64,000 bases of DNA from Bacteroidota bacterium (GTDB lineage: Bacteria > Bacteroidota > Bacteroidia > Chitinophagales > Saprospiraceae): positions 18,444-82,443 of the forward strand of contig CAUJDW010000034.1 of assembly GCA_963169455.1 (NCBI GenBank), in the 5' to 3' direction. Position numbers and translations under genes: made by a program. Numbering within the stretch: position 1 is the stretch's first letter; each line of letters opens with the position of its first letter. Under the pieces are notes generated by a model that searched no databases, was not told the DNA's origin, and saw only the letters and a list, made by a program, of their open reading frames with translations. Below are positions 1-8,346 of this stretch, in pieces.

Positions 1-2710
1 GGACGGAGCCATCGTCCAGCGCTACACCGGCCATTCCAGTGCGGTGCGTTCGGTAGCCTTTTCACCCGGCGGGCAGTTCCTGCTCACCGGGGGCAACGCC
101 CAGCACTGCCGGGTATGGCTCACCGATGTCCGAAACGTCCTCTCTTTTCCGCTTACCAGCGATTACAACGCCCCGGCAGTGCTTTCACCCGACGGAAAGT
201 CTGTCTTTATCGCCGACGAAAGCAAAACGGCCAGGTTGTACAGCCTGTCCGGAGAACCGCCGAAAGAATTCCGGCGCAGCACCGACGGCAGCGCCTCCTG
301 TGTGGCATTTGCCCCCAACGGCCAATACCTTGCCCTTGGCGATTTTGCCGGCCAGGTTACGATCTGGACGGCCGATGGCGCAGCGGCCGGCAGGCCGGTA
401 CAGGCACAACAGAGAGCCGTGTCCTGCCTCTGCTTCACCCCCGACGGGCAGGCCTTCTTCAGCGGGCAGGCGGGCGCAGGCGGGCAGGGTGCTGCCGAAT
501 TCGCCCAGGGCAGCCAGAAAATCGACCTCAGCCTGATGGACGGCGGCAAGCAGCCCATCTCCATGCGCCATGTCAGCGAGCAGAACCTCATCAGGAATTT
601 CGGCGCCCAAAGCCAGCTCGCGGCCTGCTCGCCCGACGGGCAGTTCGTCATTACCGATGACGACGGGGCCCTGGCGCTGTGGAGTTCAGGCGGCGATCTC
701 ATCCGGAAATGGGAACATGGCGTTCTCGATGCCGGGATCAGCGCCCTGGCTTTTTCTCCCGACAGCAAAAAAATACTGGCCGGCTACCAGGACAACCTCG
801 CCAGGCTGTGGAGCACCGACGGCGCCCTGTTGCAAACCTTCACGGGGCACGAAGGGCAGCCCCTGGCCGCCGCCTTCTCGCCGGATGGGGCTTATGTCCT
901 CACCGGCAGCGACGACAATACGGCCAGGGTCTGGGAAACGGCCAGCGGCAGGCAGGTGGTGGAACTGATCGCACTGGATGAAAATGACTGGGTGGCCATA
1001 ACTCCGGGCGGTTGCTTCGACGCCTCGCCCGGCGCCATGGAAAACATGTATTTCGCAAGCGGGCTGGAAATCATCGCCCTGGAACAGCTCAAGGGGCGCT
1101 ACTACAAACCCGGGCTGGTGCAGAAACTCCTGGGCCCGGATCGGGAAGCCGTCAGCTGCGCCGAAGCCTTCGACACGGTCAGCCTGTTTCCCGAAGCCTC
1201 GCTAGAACTGACCGGCGATCAGCTTTCCATCAGCCTCGCCCCCCGGAACGGCGGCATCGGGCAGGTATCCGTTTTCGTCAACCGGCGGGAAGCCGTTGCC
1301 GACGCCAACCCCGGCCGGCAGGCGGCCCTTACCGTCGATTTGGCTCCCTTCGCGGGGTATTGCCTGCCCGGCAGGCCCGACACGGTGTCCGTCGTCACCC
1401 GCAACGCAGGAGGCTGGCTGGCCAGCCAGCCCTACAGCCTTCCCTGGGAACCCGCCAATTATGTCGGCGGGCGCGGCGAAGCGGGCAACGAATCCGGCGC
1501 GCAGGCCTTCGTCACAGCGCAAGACCCCGACATCTATATCCTCTGCATCGGCACTTCCCGATACGAGGGCCAGGGCCTGGCGCTCAAATACCCCGACAAA
1601 GACGCTCAGTATATGAAGCAGGCCCTGGAAGCAGTCGGCGACCGCCTCTTCGGCGCTACCGGCACGGTAAAGGCCTTCCTGCTCAATACAGACCCCGCCG
1701 TGGCGGATAAAACGCCCTCCAGGGACAATATCCGGGCCGCCATCCGGGAAATTGCCCGGCAGGCCAAAGCGGAGGATGTCCTCGTACTTTACTTCTCCGG
1801 CCATGGCGTCGCTTTCGGCGCCGGTGAAGAGGCCTCCTTTTACTACCTGACCAAAGACGTAGTAACCATGGACCTGAGCGACCCCATCACCCGGAGCAGC
1901 TACGCCGTTTCCACCGACACCCTTACCGAATGGGTCAAGGCGGTCAAGGCCCTCAAACAGGTTATCATCTTCGACGCCTGCCATTCCGGCAAAGCGGTGG
2001 AAGAAATCTCCAGCGGCAAAAAATCCCTCAATACCGACCAGATACTCGCCCTCGACCGCATGAAAGACCGCACCGGCACCTACGTCCTCTCGGGCAGTGC
2101 AGCCGATAAAGTGAGTTACGAAGCCAGCCAGTACGGCCAGGGGCTGCTCACCTACAGCCTGCTGCAAGGCATGAACGGAATGGCTCTGCGCGATAAAAAG
2201 TACGTGGATGTCGTCACCCTCTTCCAATATGCCATCGACCAGGTGCCCAAGCTGGCGGAGGACATCGGCGGCATCCAGAAGCCGGAAATGGCCTCCCCAA
2301 AAGGCGGCGCCAGCTTCGATATCGGTTTGTTCGATGACAGCGTGAAAATTCCGGTGACGGCCAAAAAGCCGGTCTTTATCCGCAGCAACTTCCTCAATTT
2401 AGCCACCTTCCGGGACGACCTGGAACTGGCCGAAAAGGTGTCTTCCCACTTCGAGGATATCTCCTCCCGTGGCGCAGATGCCAGCCTGATCTACCTCGAT
2501 GTGTCCAGATTCAAAAAGGGTTATATACTCACTGGTGGATACGGAACCGCAGGAAATACCATTAAATTGGAAGGCCGGGTGTCCAAAGGCGATGAATTGA
2601 TCGGGCCCTTCACTGCCCAGGGAAATATAAATGATATGGATGCCCTGGCTCAACTGATCATGGGGGAAGCCATCAAAGTGATCAACGGGCAGGGGCAGGC
2701 CGGCCGGTAG
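1..2710 (+). CDS. WD40-repeat/caspase-like protein (5' truncated)
   Basis: The reading frame is open from base 2, so the gene begins before the window; the GTG at 44 is internal to a WD40 repeat and not a convincing start. The visible part is about 902 residues. The first ~330 hold WD40-type blades (repeats of AFSPDG..., TGSDDNTARVW). A linker is followed by a peptidase C14 (caspase-like) domain from about base 1530: DIYILCIGTSRY, then YFSGHG with the putative catalytic His (about 1801-1803), then DACHSG with the putative catalytic Cys (about 1979-1981). Both dyad residues are present. About 120 C-terminal residues match no domain I recognise. Caspase-like bacterial proteins fused to WD40 repeats are known; roles in stress signalling or defence are proposed for some, but none is shown here. 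No partner gene is visible downstream, where the DNA is repetitive. Confidence 0.85.
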   Translation, partial: DGAIVQRYTGHSSAVRSVAFSPGGQFLLTGGNAQHCRVWLTDVRNVLSFPLTSDYNAPAVLSPDGKSVFIADESKTARLYSLSGEPPKEFRRSTDGSASCVAFAPNGQYLALGDFAGQVTIWTADGAAAGRPVQAQQRAVSCLCFTPDGQAFFSGQAGAGGQGAAEFAQGSQKIDLSLMDGGKQPISMRHVSEQNLIRNFGAQSQLAACSPDGQFVITDDDGALALWSSGGDLIRKWEHGVLDAGISALAFSPDSKKILAGYQDNLARLWSTDGALLQTFTGHEGQPLAAAFSPDGAYVLTGSDDNTARVWETASGRQVVELIALDENDWVAITPGGCFDASPGAMENMYFASGLEIIALEQLKGRYYKPGLVQKLLGPDREAVSCAEAFDTVSLFPEASLELTGDQLSISLAPRNGGIGQVSVFVNRREAVADANPGRQAALTVDLAPFAGYCLPGRPDTVSVVTRNAGGWLASQPYSLPWEPANYVGGRGEAGNESGAQAFVTAQDPDIYILCIGTSRYEGQGLALKYPDKDAQYMKQALEAVGDRLFGATGTVKAFLLNTDPAVADKTPSRDNIRAAIREIARQAKAEDVLVLYFSGHGVAFGAGEEASFYYLTKDVVTMDLSDPITRSSYAVSTDTLTEWVKAVKALKQVIIFDACHSGKAVEEISSGKKSLNTDQILALDRMKDRTGTYVLSGSAADKVSYEASQYGQGLLTYSLLQGMNGMALRDKKYVDVVTLFQYAIDQVPKLAEDIGGIQKPEMASPKGGASFDIGLFDDSVKIPVTAKKPVFIRSNFLNLATFRDDLELAEKVSSHFEDISSRGADASLIYLDVSRFKKGYILTGGYGTAGNTIKLEGRVSKGDELIGPFTAQGNINDMDALAQLIMGEAIKVINGQGQAGR

Positions 2711-2806
2711 GGCTTTGACAGGGCGAGGGTAAAGGTGAAAGGTGAAAGGGTGAAGACTATTCAAATAACTGTGTCGACACCCGAGTAAAAGCCTGGTTAT
2801 CAGGGA

Positions 2807-3320
2807 AACCTGAAACCTGGAACCTGGAACCTGAAACCTGGAACCTGTAACCTGAAACCTGAAACCTGGAACCTGGAACCTGAAACCTGGAACCTGTAAC
2901 ACCCAATGGAGACTGGGAGGCAGGGAGAGGGGGAGACGAGCCTGCGGCAACCCCTGAAACCTGTTAGGGATTCCATCGCTTACAGCGATGGAATCCCTAA
3001 AATCGCCGTTTTGCGCTCCGGAGCCAGGGGGAAGCCCCGGCAGCTTCGGGGGCGCCGCCTTCAGTGGGTGCAAAGCCCTGAGAAGCCTCCTTTGCCTTAC
3101 GCGAAAGGGCCGTTACAGGTTTCAGGGGTTGCCGCAGGCTCACCTCGTCTCCCCCTCTCCCGGCCTCCCAGTCTCCATTGGGTGTTTCAGGTTGCAGGTT
3201 GCAGGTTGCAGGTTTCAGGTTTCAGGTTGCAGGTTGCAGGTTGCAGGTTTCAGGTTGCAGGTTGCAGGGGTTGCCGCAGGCTCACCTCGTCTCCCCCTCT
3301 CCCCGTCTCCCAGTCTCCCT
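2807..3320. repeat. Composite inverted element built of heptanucleotide arrays
   Basis: Thirteen consecutive 7-bp units (AACCTGA, AACCTGG or AACCTGT) occupy 2807-2897. Twelve units of the reverse-complement type (GTTGCAG or GTTTCAG) occupy 3184-3267. Between them lie inverted copies of a ~70-bp segment: 2898-2964 and 3115-3186, near-identical when one is reverse-complemented. A further direct partial copy of the right arm lies at about 3268-3320. The centre (2965-2999) is a perfect 15-bp stem with a 5-nt loop. No convincing ORF is present; open frames here are repeat-driven. A short AAAGGTG-type run just after the upstream gene (about 2730-2750) is a similar simple repeat. Confidence 0.85.
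2965..2999. repeat. Perfect 15-bp hairpin
   Basis: TAGGGATTCCATCGC (2965-2979) is followed by the loop TTACA and then its exact complement GCGATGGAATCCCTA (2985-2999). It sits at the core of the composite element. It lacks a following T-tract, so it is not a classical intrinsic terminator. Confidence 0.8.
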
Positions 3321-3432
3321 ATATTTCCATGCACGGGGCCGGGAACGGAGGCGCCCCTTTTTGCGTTGTACTGCCGTCCGGTTATTCATGCCGGGAAATA
3401 AGCGTAACTTTGCGTCTCGCATGTTTGTAAAA

Positions 3433-3559
3433 GAACCGCAGAGCTTGCCCGGCTCCGGAGGAGACGGGACGCAGAGGGCGCAGAGGTTTTTCGCAGGAGA
3501 AGCTCCTTGTACATGTCCTTCTTTGCGTTCTGCTCTGCGTCTCCGCGTCTTTGCGGTTC
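3433..3559. repeat. Inverted repeat of the GACGCAGAG type
   Basis: Arms GAACCGCA (3433-3440) and TGCGGTTC (3552-3559) enclose a second inverted pair, GACGCAGAG (3468-3476) and CTCTGCGTC (3533-3541). The arms are themselves rich in a short CGCAGAG motif. It lies between the composite repeat and rsgA, and no gene is seen in it. Confidence 0.6.
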
Positions 3560-3614
3560 CCCAAAAAACGCGAGGGCTTTGCGCTTCCATTTTAGGCCAT
3601 AAAAAAAACGAGAT

Positions 3615-4568
3615 TTGGAAAAGGGAACGGTCATTAAATCCACGGGCAGTTGGTATCAGGTGAGGCTGGAGGGCGGCCGGGTGGCCAACAGCCGCATCGT
3701 AGGGAAGTTTCGCCTCGACGGCATGCGCATCACCAACCCGGTGGCGGTGGGGGATGAAGTGGAAGTGGAAATCGACGAAAAGGAGGAAACGGGCACGATC
3801 AGGAACATCCTGCCGCGCCGCAACTACGTCGTGCGGCAATCTCCGCGCCGCAAGCACGACCTGCACCTGCTGGCCAGCAATGTCGACCAGGCCATGGTCA
3901 TCGTCACCATCATCGAACCGAACCTCAAGCAGGGCTTCATCGACCGCTTCCTGCTGATGACGGAGCCTTACGAGATACCCACGGTCATCGTTTTCAACAA
4001 GGCCGACCTGTACGGGGCGGAAGAGCTGTCGGTTTTCGAATATCTCGAAGCGATTTACCAGAATATCGGTTACACCGTTCTGCTGGTTTCCGCCACCCAG
4101 GGAAGAGGGCTGGCCGAATTGCAGGAGTTGCTCCGCGACAAGGCCACGCTCATCGCGGGGCAGTCGGGCGTGGGCAAATCCACCCTGGTCAACGCCATTC
4201 AGCCCCAGCTCGAACTGCGCACCGCCGAGCTGAGCGACTACTCCGGCAAGGGCCAGCACACCACGACTTTCGCCGAGATGCACCCCCTCGATTTCGGAGG
4301 GGCCATCATAGATACGCCGGGTATCAAGACCCTGTCGTTCAACCACCTGGAGCCTATGGACGTCGCCCACAACTTCCGCGAATTTTTCGAACGCTCGGAA
4401 GGCTGCAGGTTCGGCGGCAAATGCCTGCACCGCAACGAGCCGGGCTGCGCCGTGAAGAAAGCTATCGAAGCCGGGGAGGTCAGCGAACTGCGCTATATGA
4501 ACTACCTGGCGCTGCTGGAAGAAATTGAGGATCAGAATTACTGGGAAAGGCTCAGCGAGGAGTATTGA
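3615..4568 (+). CDS. rsgA: Ribosome small subunit-dependent GTPase A (RsgA)
   Basis: The 317-residue product is a circularly permuted GTPase that acts in late 30S ribosomal subunit maturation. An N-terminal OB-fold (MEKGTVIKSTGSWYQV) precedes the permuted G domain: FNKADLY (G4), then GQSGVGKSTLVN (P-loop, G1), then DTPG (G3). The C-terminal zinc-binding segment has the expected Cys/His pattern (GCRFGGKCLHRNEPGC). Length fits the family. The start is a TTG at 3615; no better in-frame ATG lies upstream and the MEKGTVI beginning matches relatives. It is convergent with bamA and stands alone. Confidence 0.95.
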   Translation: MEKGTVIKSTGSWYQVRLEGGRVANSRIVGKFRLDGMRITNPVAVGDEVEVEIDEKEETGTIRNILPRRNYVVRQSPRRKHDLHLLASNVDQAMVIVTIIEPNLKQGFIDRFLLMTEPYEIPTVIVFNKADLYGAEELSVFEYLEAIYQNIGYTVLLVSATQGRGLAELQELLRDKATLIAGQSGVGKSTLVNAIQPQLELRTAELSDYSGKGQHTTTFAEMHPLDFGGAIIDTPGIKTLSFNHLEPMDVAHNFREFFERSEGCRFGGKCLHRNEPGCAVKKAIEAGEVSELRYMNYLALLEEIEDQNYWERLSEEY

Positions 4569-4653
4569 GAAAAAACCGCCAAACAAAAAGGGCCACGCCT
4601 TGGCGGAGCCCCTCTCCAACATTGGTTTAAAAAACGAAATCTCTTATCAGGCA

Positions 4654-4685
4654 GGGGCGGAGCTGACTGAGTTCAGCTCCGCCCC
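4654..4685. terminator. Hairpin between convergent rsgA and bamA
   Basis: GGGGCGGAGCTGA (4654-4666) and TCAGCTCCGCCCC (4673-4685) form a perfect 13-bp stem with a 6-nt loop, starting 7 bp beyond the bamA stop codon. The T-tract is not immediate on either strand, so termination is inferred from stability and position. Confidence 0.6.
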
Positions 4686-4692
4686 GTCCGGC

Positions 4693-7227
4693 TTATTCCG
4701 GCTCGAAGCCGAGCACGATGTTGAAGTCGCCCAGCGCCTTCAGCGATCGGTCGGCGCCCGTTTTGTCGAAGCCAATGCCGTAGTCGAAGCCGAGCACCCC
4801 AAACATGGGCAGGAAAACACGCAGGCCCATGCCCACCGAGCGCTTCACGTCAAAGGGGTTGAAATCGCGAAACTCCCGCCAGGAATTGCCGCCCTGTGCA
4901 AAAGCCAGCACGTAAATGGTGGAGCTGGGGTTGAGCGACAACGGGTAGCGGAGTTCGAGCGTGAATTTGTCAAACAGGGGTGTGGCCGAGGTGCCGCCGG
5001 AAGGATCGACATTGGCTTCCAGCTCGTTGATCTCGTAACCCCGCAGCGAGATGATATCCACCCCCGCGAAGCCGAACTGCTGGTTGTTGATGCCGTCGCC
5101 GCCGAGCTGGAAGCGCTCGAAGGGCGAGGAGCCGATTTCGCGGTTGTAGAAGCCGAGCAGGCCGATCTTGGCCTGGGCCTTGAGGATGAGCTTGCCGACG
5201 ATGGGCGTGTACCACTCGGCGTCGAAGCGCCACTTGTGGTATTCCAGGTAGCGGAAGCGCTCTTCCGCCGGCTCGCTGGTATAATCCCTGTCCGGGTTGA
5301 AAAGGGAATAGGGCGGGGTCACCTGTACGGAAAGGGAGATGCGCGAGCCATCCTGCGGGAAGATCGGGTCGTTGACGGTGGAGCGGGCGATCGTCTGCCT
5401 GATGCTGAAGTTGTTGTAATTGCCTTCCCGGACGATCTCGCCTTCATCCGAACGGAACAGGCCTCGCACCCAGTTGTCCAGCGTCAGGGTCTGTATGTTC
5501 AGGGCCGTGCTGATCACGAAGTTGTCATCCGGCCACTTCAGGCGCGTGCCCAGGCTGATGGAAGCCTGTTTGATATTGAAACTCTGGTAGGTATCCGTGC
5601 CGCGGCGGCCGAAGGCGAAGCGGTTGAAGAAGCCCGCCGCCGTGAAGGAGGTCGGTTTCTTGCCGCCTAGCCAGGGCTCCGTGAACGAGACGTTATAGGA
5701 CTGGTAGAAGTCGCCGTTGGTCTGCGCGCGCAGGGAAAGGCGCTGGCCGTCGCCCTGGGGCAGGGGGCGCCAGGCTTCCTTGTTGAAGATGTTGCGCAGA
5801 GAGAAGTTGTTGAAAGAAACGCCCAGGGTGCCGATCACGCGCTGCACGCCGCCCCAGCCGGCCGAGAGTTCCAGCTGGTCGGAGGGTTTTTCCTCAACGG
5901 CGTACTCGATATCCACCGTGCCGCGCTGGGGGTTGACGGGGGTGTTGATGCCGAGGGCTTCGGGGTTGAAGTAGCCGAGGTTGATGATCTCGCGCTGGGA
6001 GCGGATGATGTCGGAGCGGCTGAATTTCTGCCCCGGGCGGGTGCGCAATTCCCGGCGGATGACGTGCTCGTGGGTGCGGTCGTTGCCTTTGATGACCACC
6101 TTGTCGATCGTGGCCTGCGGGCCCTCGAAGATGCGGATTTCCAGGTCGATCGAATCCCCTTCAACCGCCACTTCGATGGGGTCGACCTGGAAGAACAGGT
6201 AGCCGTTGTCCATGTACAGGGTGCTGACGTCGCGGCCGTCCTGGCTGAAGCGCAGGCGGGTGTCCAGCAGTTCCTGGTTGTAAATCTCTCCTTTTTCGAT
6301 GCCGAGCACATCGGCAAGCACCTGGGTTTCGTAGATGGAATTGCCCTTCCAGCTGATGTCGCGGAAGTAGTACCGGTTGCCTTCGTCGATCTTGAGTTTG
6401 ACCATCAGCTCGCCGTCCTCGTTGCGCCACAGGCTGTCGTAGAGTATCCGGGCGTCGCGGAAACCCTGGGTATTGTAGTAGGCGATCAGCTTCTCCTTGT
6501 CGGCTTCGTAATCCTTTTTAATGAACTTGGAGGAGGCGAAGATGCGGCCTTTCTCCTTGGTTTCCTTGAGTTGTTTGCGCAGCTTCCGGTCTTTGACCTC
6601 GGCATTGCCGTCGAAATCGATCTTGTCGATCTTGATGCGCGGCCCGCGGCTGAGGTTGAAGACGAGGCCCACGGAGTTGGCCCGGCTCGAGTCCGGCGCT
6701 TCAGAAACGGTGCAGCGGGCGTCGAGAAAGCCCTTGCCGATGAAAAACTGTTCGATGGCCTTGCTGGCGTTGACCTTGACGTTTTCCGTGACGATGCCCC
6801 CCTTCAGCAGGTGTTTGTCCACCTCCTCGTTGAGGTCGTCGTGGTAGCCTTTTTTGACTCCCTGGTAAGAATACCTGCTCAGCCTGGGCCGTTCCTGCAC
6901 GCGGATTTCCAGAAAGACGATATCGCCGATGCTTTTTTCCTTCACCACCTGCACGTCGGTAAAGAGGCGAAGTTTCCACAAAGCTTTGATGGCCTTTTGA
7001 ATGTCGGGGCCCGGAATGCGGATTTTATTGCCCACCTGCAGCCCCGAGATGCTGATGATGGCGTTCTCATCGCTGTAACTGGCCCCGACGACCTTGACGC
7101 CGCCGATCTCGTAATCACGTGGATTGTCGTAGTTCGTTACGGGAAGGGTGTCGGAAGCCGTTTGGGCAGTCGTATAATGAGGCGCCAGTATGCTGCCAAG
7201 AGTGATCAAGGCGATTAAGATTCTCAT
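4693..7227 (-). CDS. bamA: Outer membrane protein assembly factor BamA
   Basis: The 844-residue product is an Omp85-family protein that inserts beta-barrel proteins into the outer membrane. The chosen ATG at 7227 gives a clean signal peptide (MRILIALITLGSILA...TTAQ); the longer open frame to 7290 would place charged residues before it. Several POTRA domains follow (for example VVGASYSDENAI, YSYQGVKKGY, WKGNSIYETQVLADVLGI, VVIKGNDRTHEHVIRREL). The C-terminal half is the 16-stranded barrel domain, ending ...LGDFNIVLGFEPE. Upstream, 127 bp away on the same strand, is uppS, a pairing common in Bacteroidota. I see no Skp/OmpH gene downstream; convergent rsgA follows instead. Confidence 0.95.
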   Translation of the reverse strand: MRILIALITLGSILAPHYTTAQTASDTLPVTNYDNPRDYEIGGVKVVGASYSDENAIISISGLQVGNKIRIPGPDIQKAIKALWKLRLFTDVQVVKEKSIGDIVFLEIRVQERPRLSRYSYQGVKKGYHDDLNEEVDKHLLKGGIVTENVKVNASKAIEQFFIGKGFLDARCTVSEAPDSSRANSVGLVFNLSRGPRIKIDKIDFDGNAEVKDRKLRKQLKETKEKGRIFASSKFIKKDYEADKEKLIAYYNTQGFRDARILYDSLWRNEDGELMVKLKIDEGNRYYFRDISWKGNSIYETQVLADVLGIEKGEIYNQELLDTRLRFSQDGRDVSTLYMDNGYLFFQVDPIEVAVEGDSIDLEIRIFEGPQATIDKVVIKGNDRTHEHVIRRELRTRPGQKFSRSDIIRSQREIINLGYFNPEALGINTPVNPQRGTVDIEYAVEEKPSDQLELSAGWGGVQRVIGTLGVSFNNFSLRNIFNKEAWRPLPQGDGQRLSLRAQTNGDFYQSYNVSFTEPWLGGKKPTSFTAAGFFNRFAFGRRGTDTYQSFNIKQASISLGTRLKWPDDNFVISTALNIQTLTLDNWVRGLFRSDEGEIVREGNYNNFSIRQTIARSTVNDPIFPQDGSRISLSVQVTPPYSLFNPDRDYTSEPAEERFRYLEYHKWRFDAEWYTPIVGKLILKAQAKIGLLGFYNREIGSSPFERFQLGGDGINNQQFGFAGVDIISLRGYEINELEANVDPSGGTSATPLFDKFTLELRYPLSLNPSSTIYVLAFAQGGNSWREFRDFNPFDVKRSVGMGLRVFLPMFGVLGFDYGIGFDKTGADRSLKALGDFNIVLGFEPE

Positions 7228-7354
7228 TCCTGTTCTCAAGTTATCTCGTTGGATGCGCAAAAATAAGCGTTCGCCCTTGCATAACCGCAAAAAAGGAGGG
7301 CCTGATTATTTTTTACCCCAAAAAGAGGCGCGAAGCCGGCGAGGGGTTGTATGC

Positions 7355-8101
7355 CTACTGTACCAATTGTTCGCTGATTTTGCCGAACCGCCTTTCGCGC
7401 TGCTGAAAGTCGATGATGGCCTGATAGAGGTGTTCTTTGCGGAAGTCGGGCCAGAACACGGGGGTGAAATAGAGTTCCGAATAAGCGATCTGCCAGAGCA
7501 GGAAATTACTGATGCGGTTTTCACCGCTGGTGCGGATGAGCAGTTCCGGGTCGGGAATGCCGCCGGTAGTCAGGGCATCCGAAAACATTTGCTCGCTGAT
7601 CTCCTCCGGCCTGATCTCGCCGGCGAGCACCTGGCGGGCCAGGCTCCGGCTGGCCTCCACCACTTCCCAGCGGGAGCTGTAGTTGAGGGCCAGCACCAGG
7701 GTCATCCTGGAGTTGTTTTTCGTCCTTTCGATGCCCTGCAGCAGGGCCTGGTAAGTCCGCTCCGGCAGATTCCGGATATCGCCGATAGCCTGGAGGCGGA
7801 TATCGTTTTTATTGAGGGTTTCTACTTCCTTGTGCAGGGTTTCCACCAGCAGCCGCATCAGGGCGTTCACTTCCAGCTTGGGGCGGTTCCAGTTTTCGGT
7901 GGAAAAAGCATAGAGGGTGAGAAATTCCACCCCCAGCTCGGCTGCGGCTTCCGTGGCCTCCCGCACGGCGATCACGCCGTTGCGGTGCCCGAATACCCGG
8001 GGTTTGCCGTGTTGTTTGGCCCAGCGGCCGTTGCCGTCCATGATGATGGCAATGTGGCGGGGCAGCTTCTCTATGTTGATCTGAGACTTTAAATCCATCA
8101 T
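7355..8101 (-). CDS. uppS: Isoprenyl (undecaprenyl) diphosphate synthase
   Basis: The 248-residue cis-prenyltransferase makes undecaprenyl diphosphate, the lipid carrier for peptidoglycan and surface polysaccharides. Family landmarks are present: HIAIIMDGNGRWAK with the catalytic Asp near the N terminus, LTLYAFSTENWNRP, and the C-terminal DPELLIRTSGE.R.SNFLLWQ...YSELYF block that binds isopentenyl diphosphate and Mg. Length is typical. Two adjacent ATGs (8101, 8098) are possible starts. It probably leads the uppS-bamA unit, linking carrier-lipid synthesis with outer membrane assembly. Confidence 0.96.
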   Translation of the reverse strand: MMDLKSQINIEKLPRHIAIIMDGNGRWAKQHGKPRVFGHRNGVIAVREATEAAAELGVEFLTLYAFSTENWNRPKLEVNALMRLLVETLHKEVETLNKNDIRLQAIGDIRNLPERTYQALLQGIERTKNNSRMTLVLALNYSSRWEVVEASRSLARQVLAGEIRPEEISEQMFSDALTTGGIPDPELLIRTSGENRISNFLLWQIAYSELYFTPVFWPDFRKEHLYQAIIDFQQRERRFGKISEQLVQ

Positions 8102-8198
8102 TGGCGCTTAAATCATTTCTAGGGTGTGGTGTTTTCCTGCAAACCTGGCCGGAGTCACATGGCGGCCCGGGGAGGGAAATGCTTCCGGAAAATTCATC

Positions 8199-8206
8199 CA
8201 AAGGTA
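8199..8206 (-). promoter_or_regulatory. Candidate -7 box for uppS-bamA
   Basis: Read on the minus strand the site is TACCTTTG, matching the Bacteroidota -7 consensus TAnnTTTG. It would give a leader of about 90 nt before uppS. I see no good -33 TTTG at the expected distance, so support is modest. Confidence 0.35.
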
Positions 8207-8346
8207 AGAAACTGTCGGCATTTTTATGGGGCCTGCTTTACAATAGCTTTCCATGCCGCGATAAATAACGAATAATCTCCGGATTGATTATCTGCTGAAT
8301 CCATTGTATTTTACGCGCCATTTCTCATAACATCAGGATCAGAGGC

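Noticed and set aside
2807..3267. CRISPR-like array
   Set aside because: The units are 7-bp tandem repeats without spacers, and no cas genes are in the window.
3282..4622. 446-aa minus-strand ORF over rsgA and upstream repeats
   Set aside because: RsgA on the other strand has complete GTPase motifs; this frame is antisense and partly repeat-derived.
6064..7218. 384-aa plus-strand ORF opposite bamA
   Set aside because: It lies wholly antisense to a full-length BamA frame with clear domains and has no family features; high GC keeps the opposite frame open.
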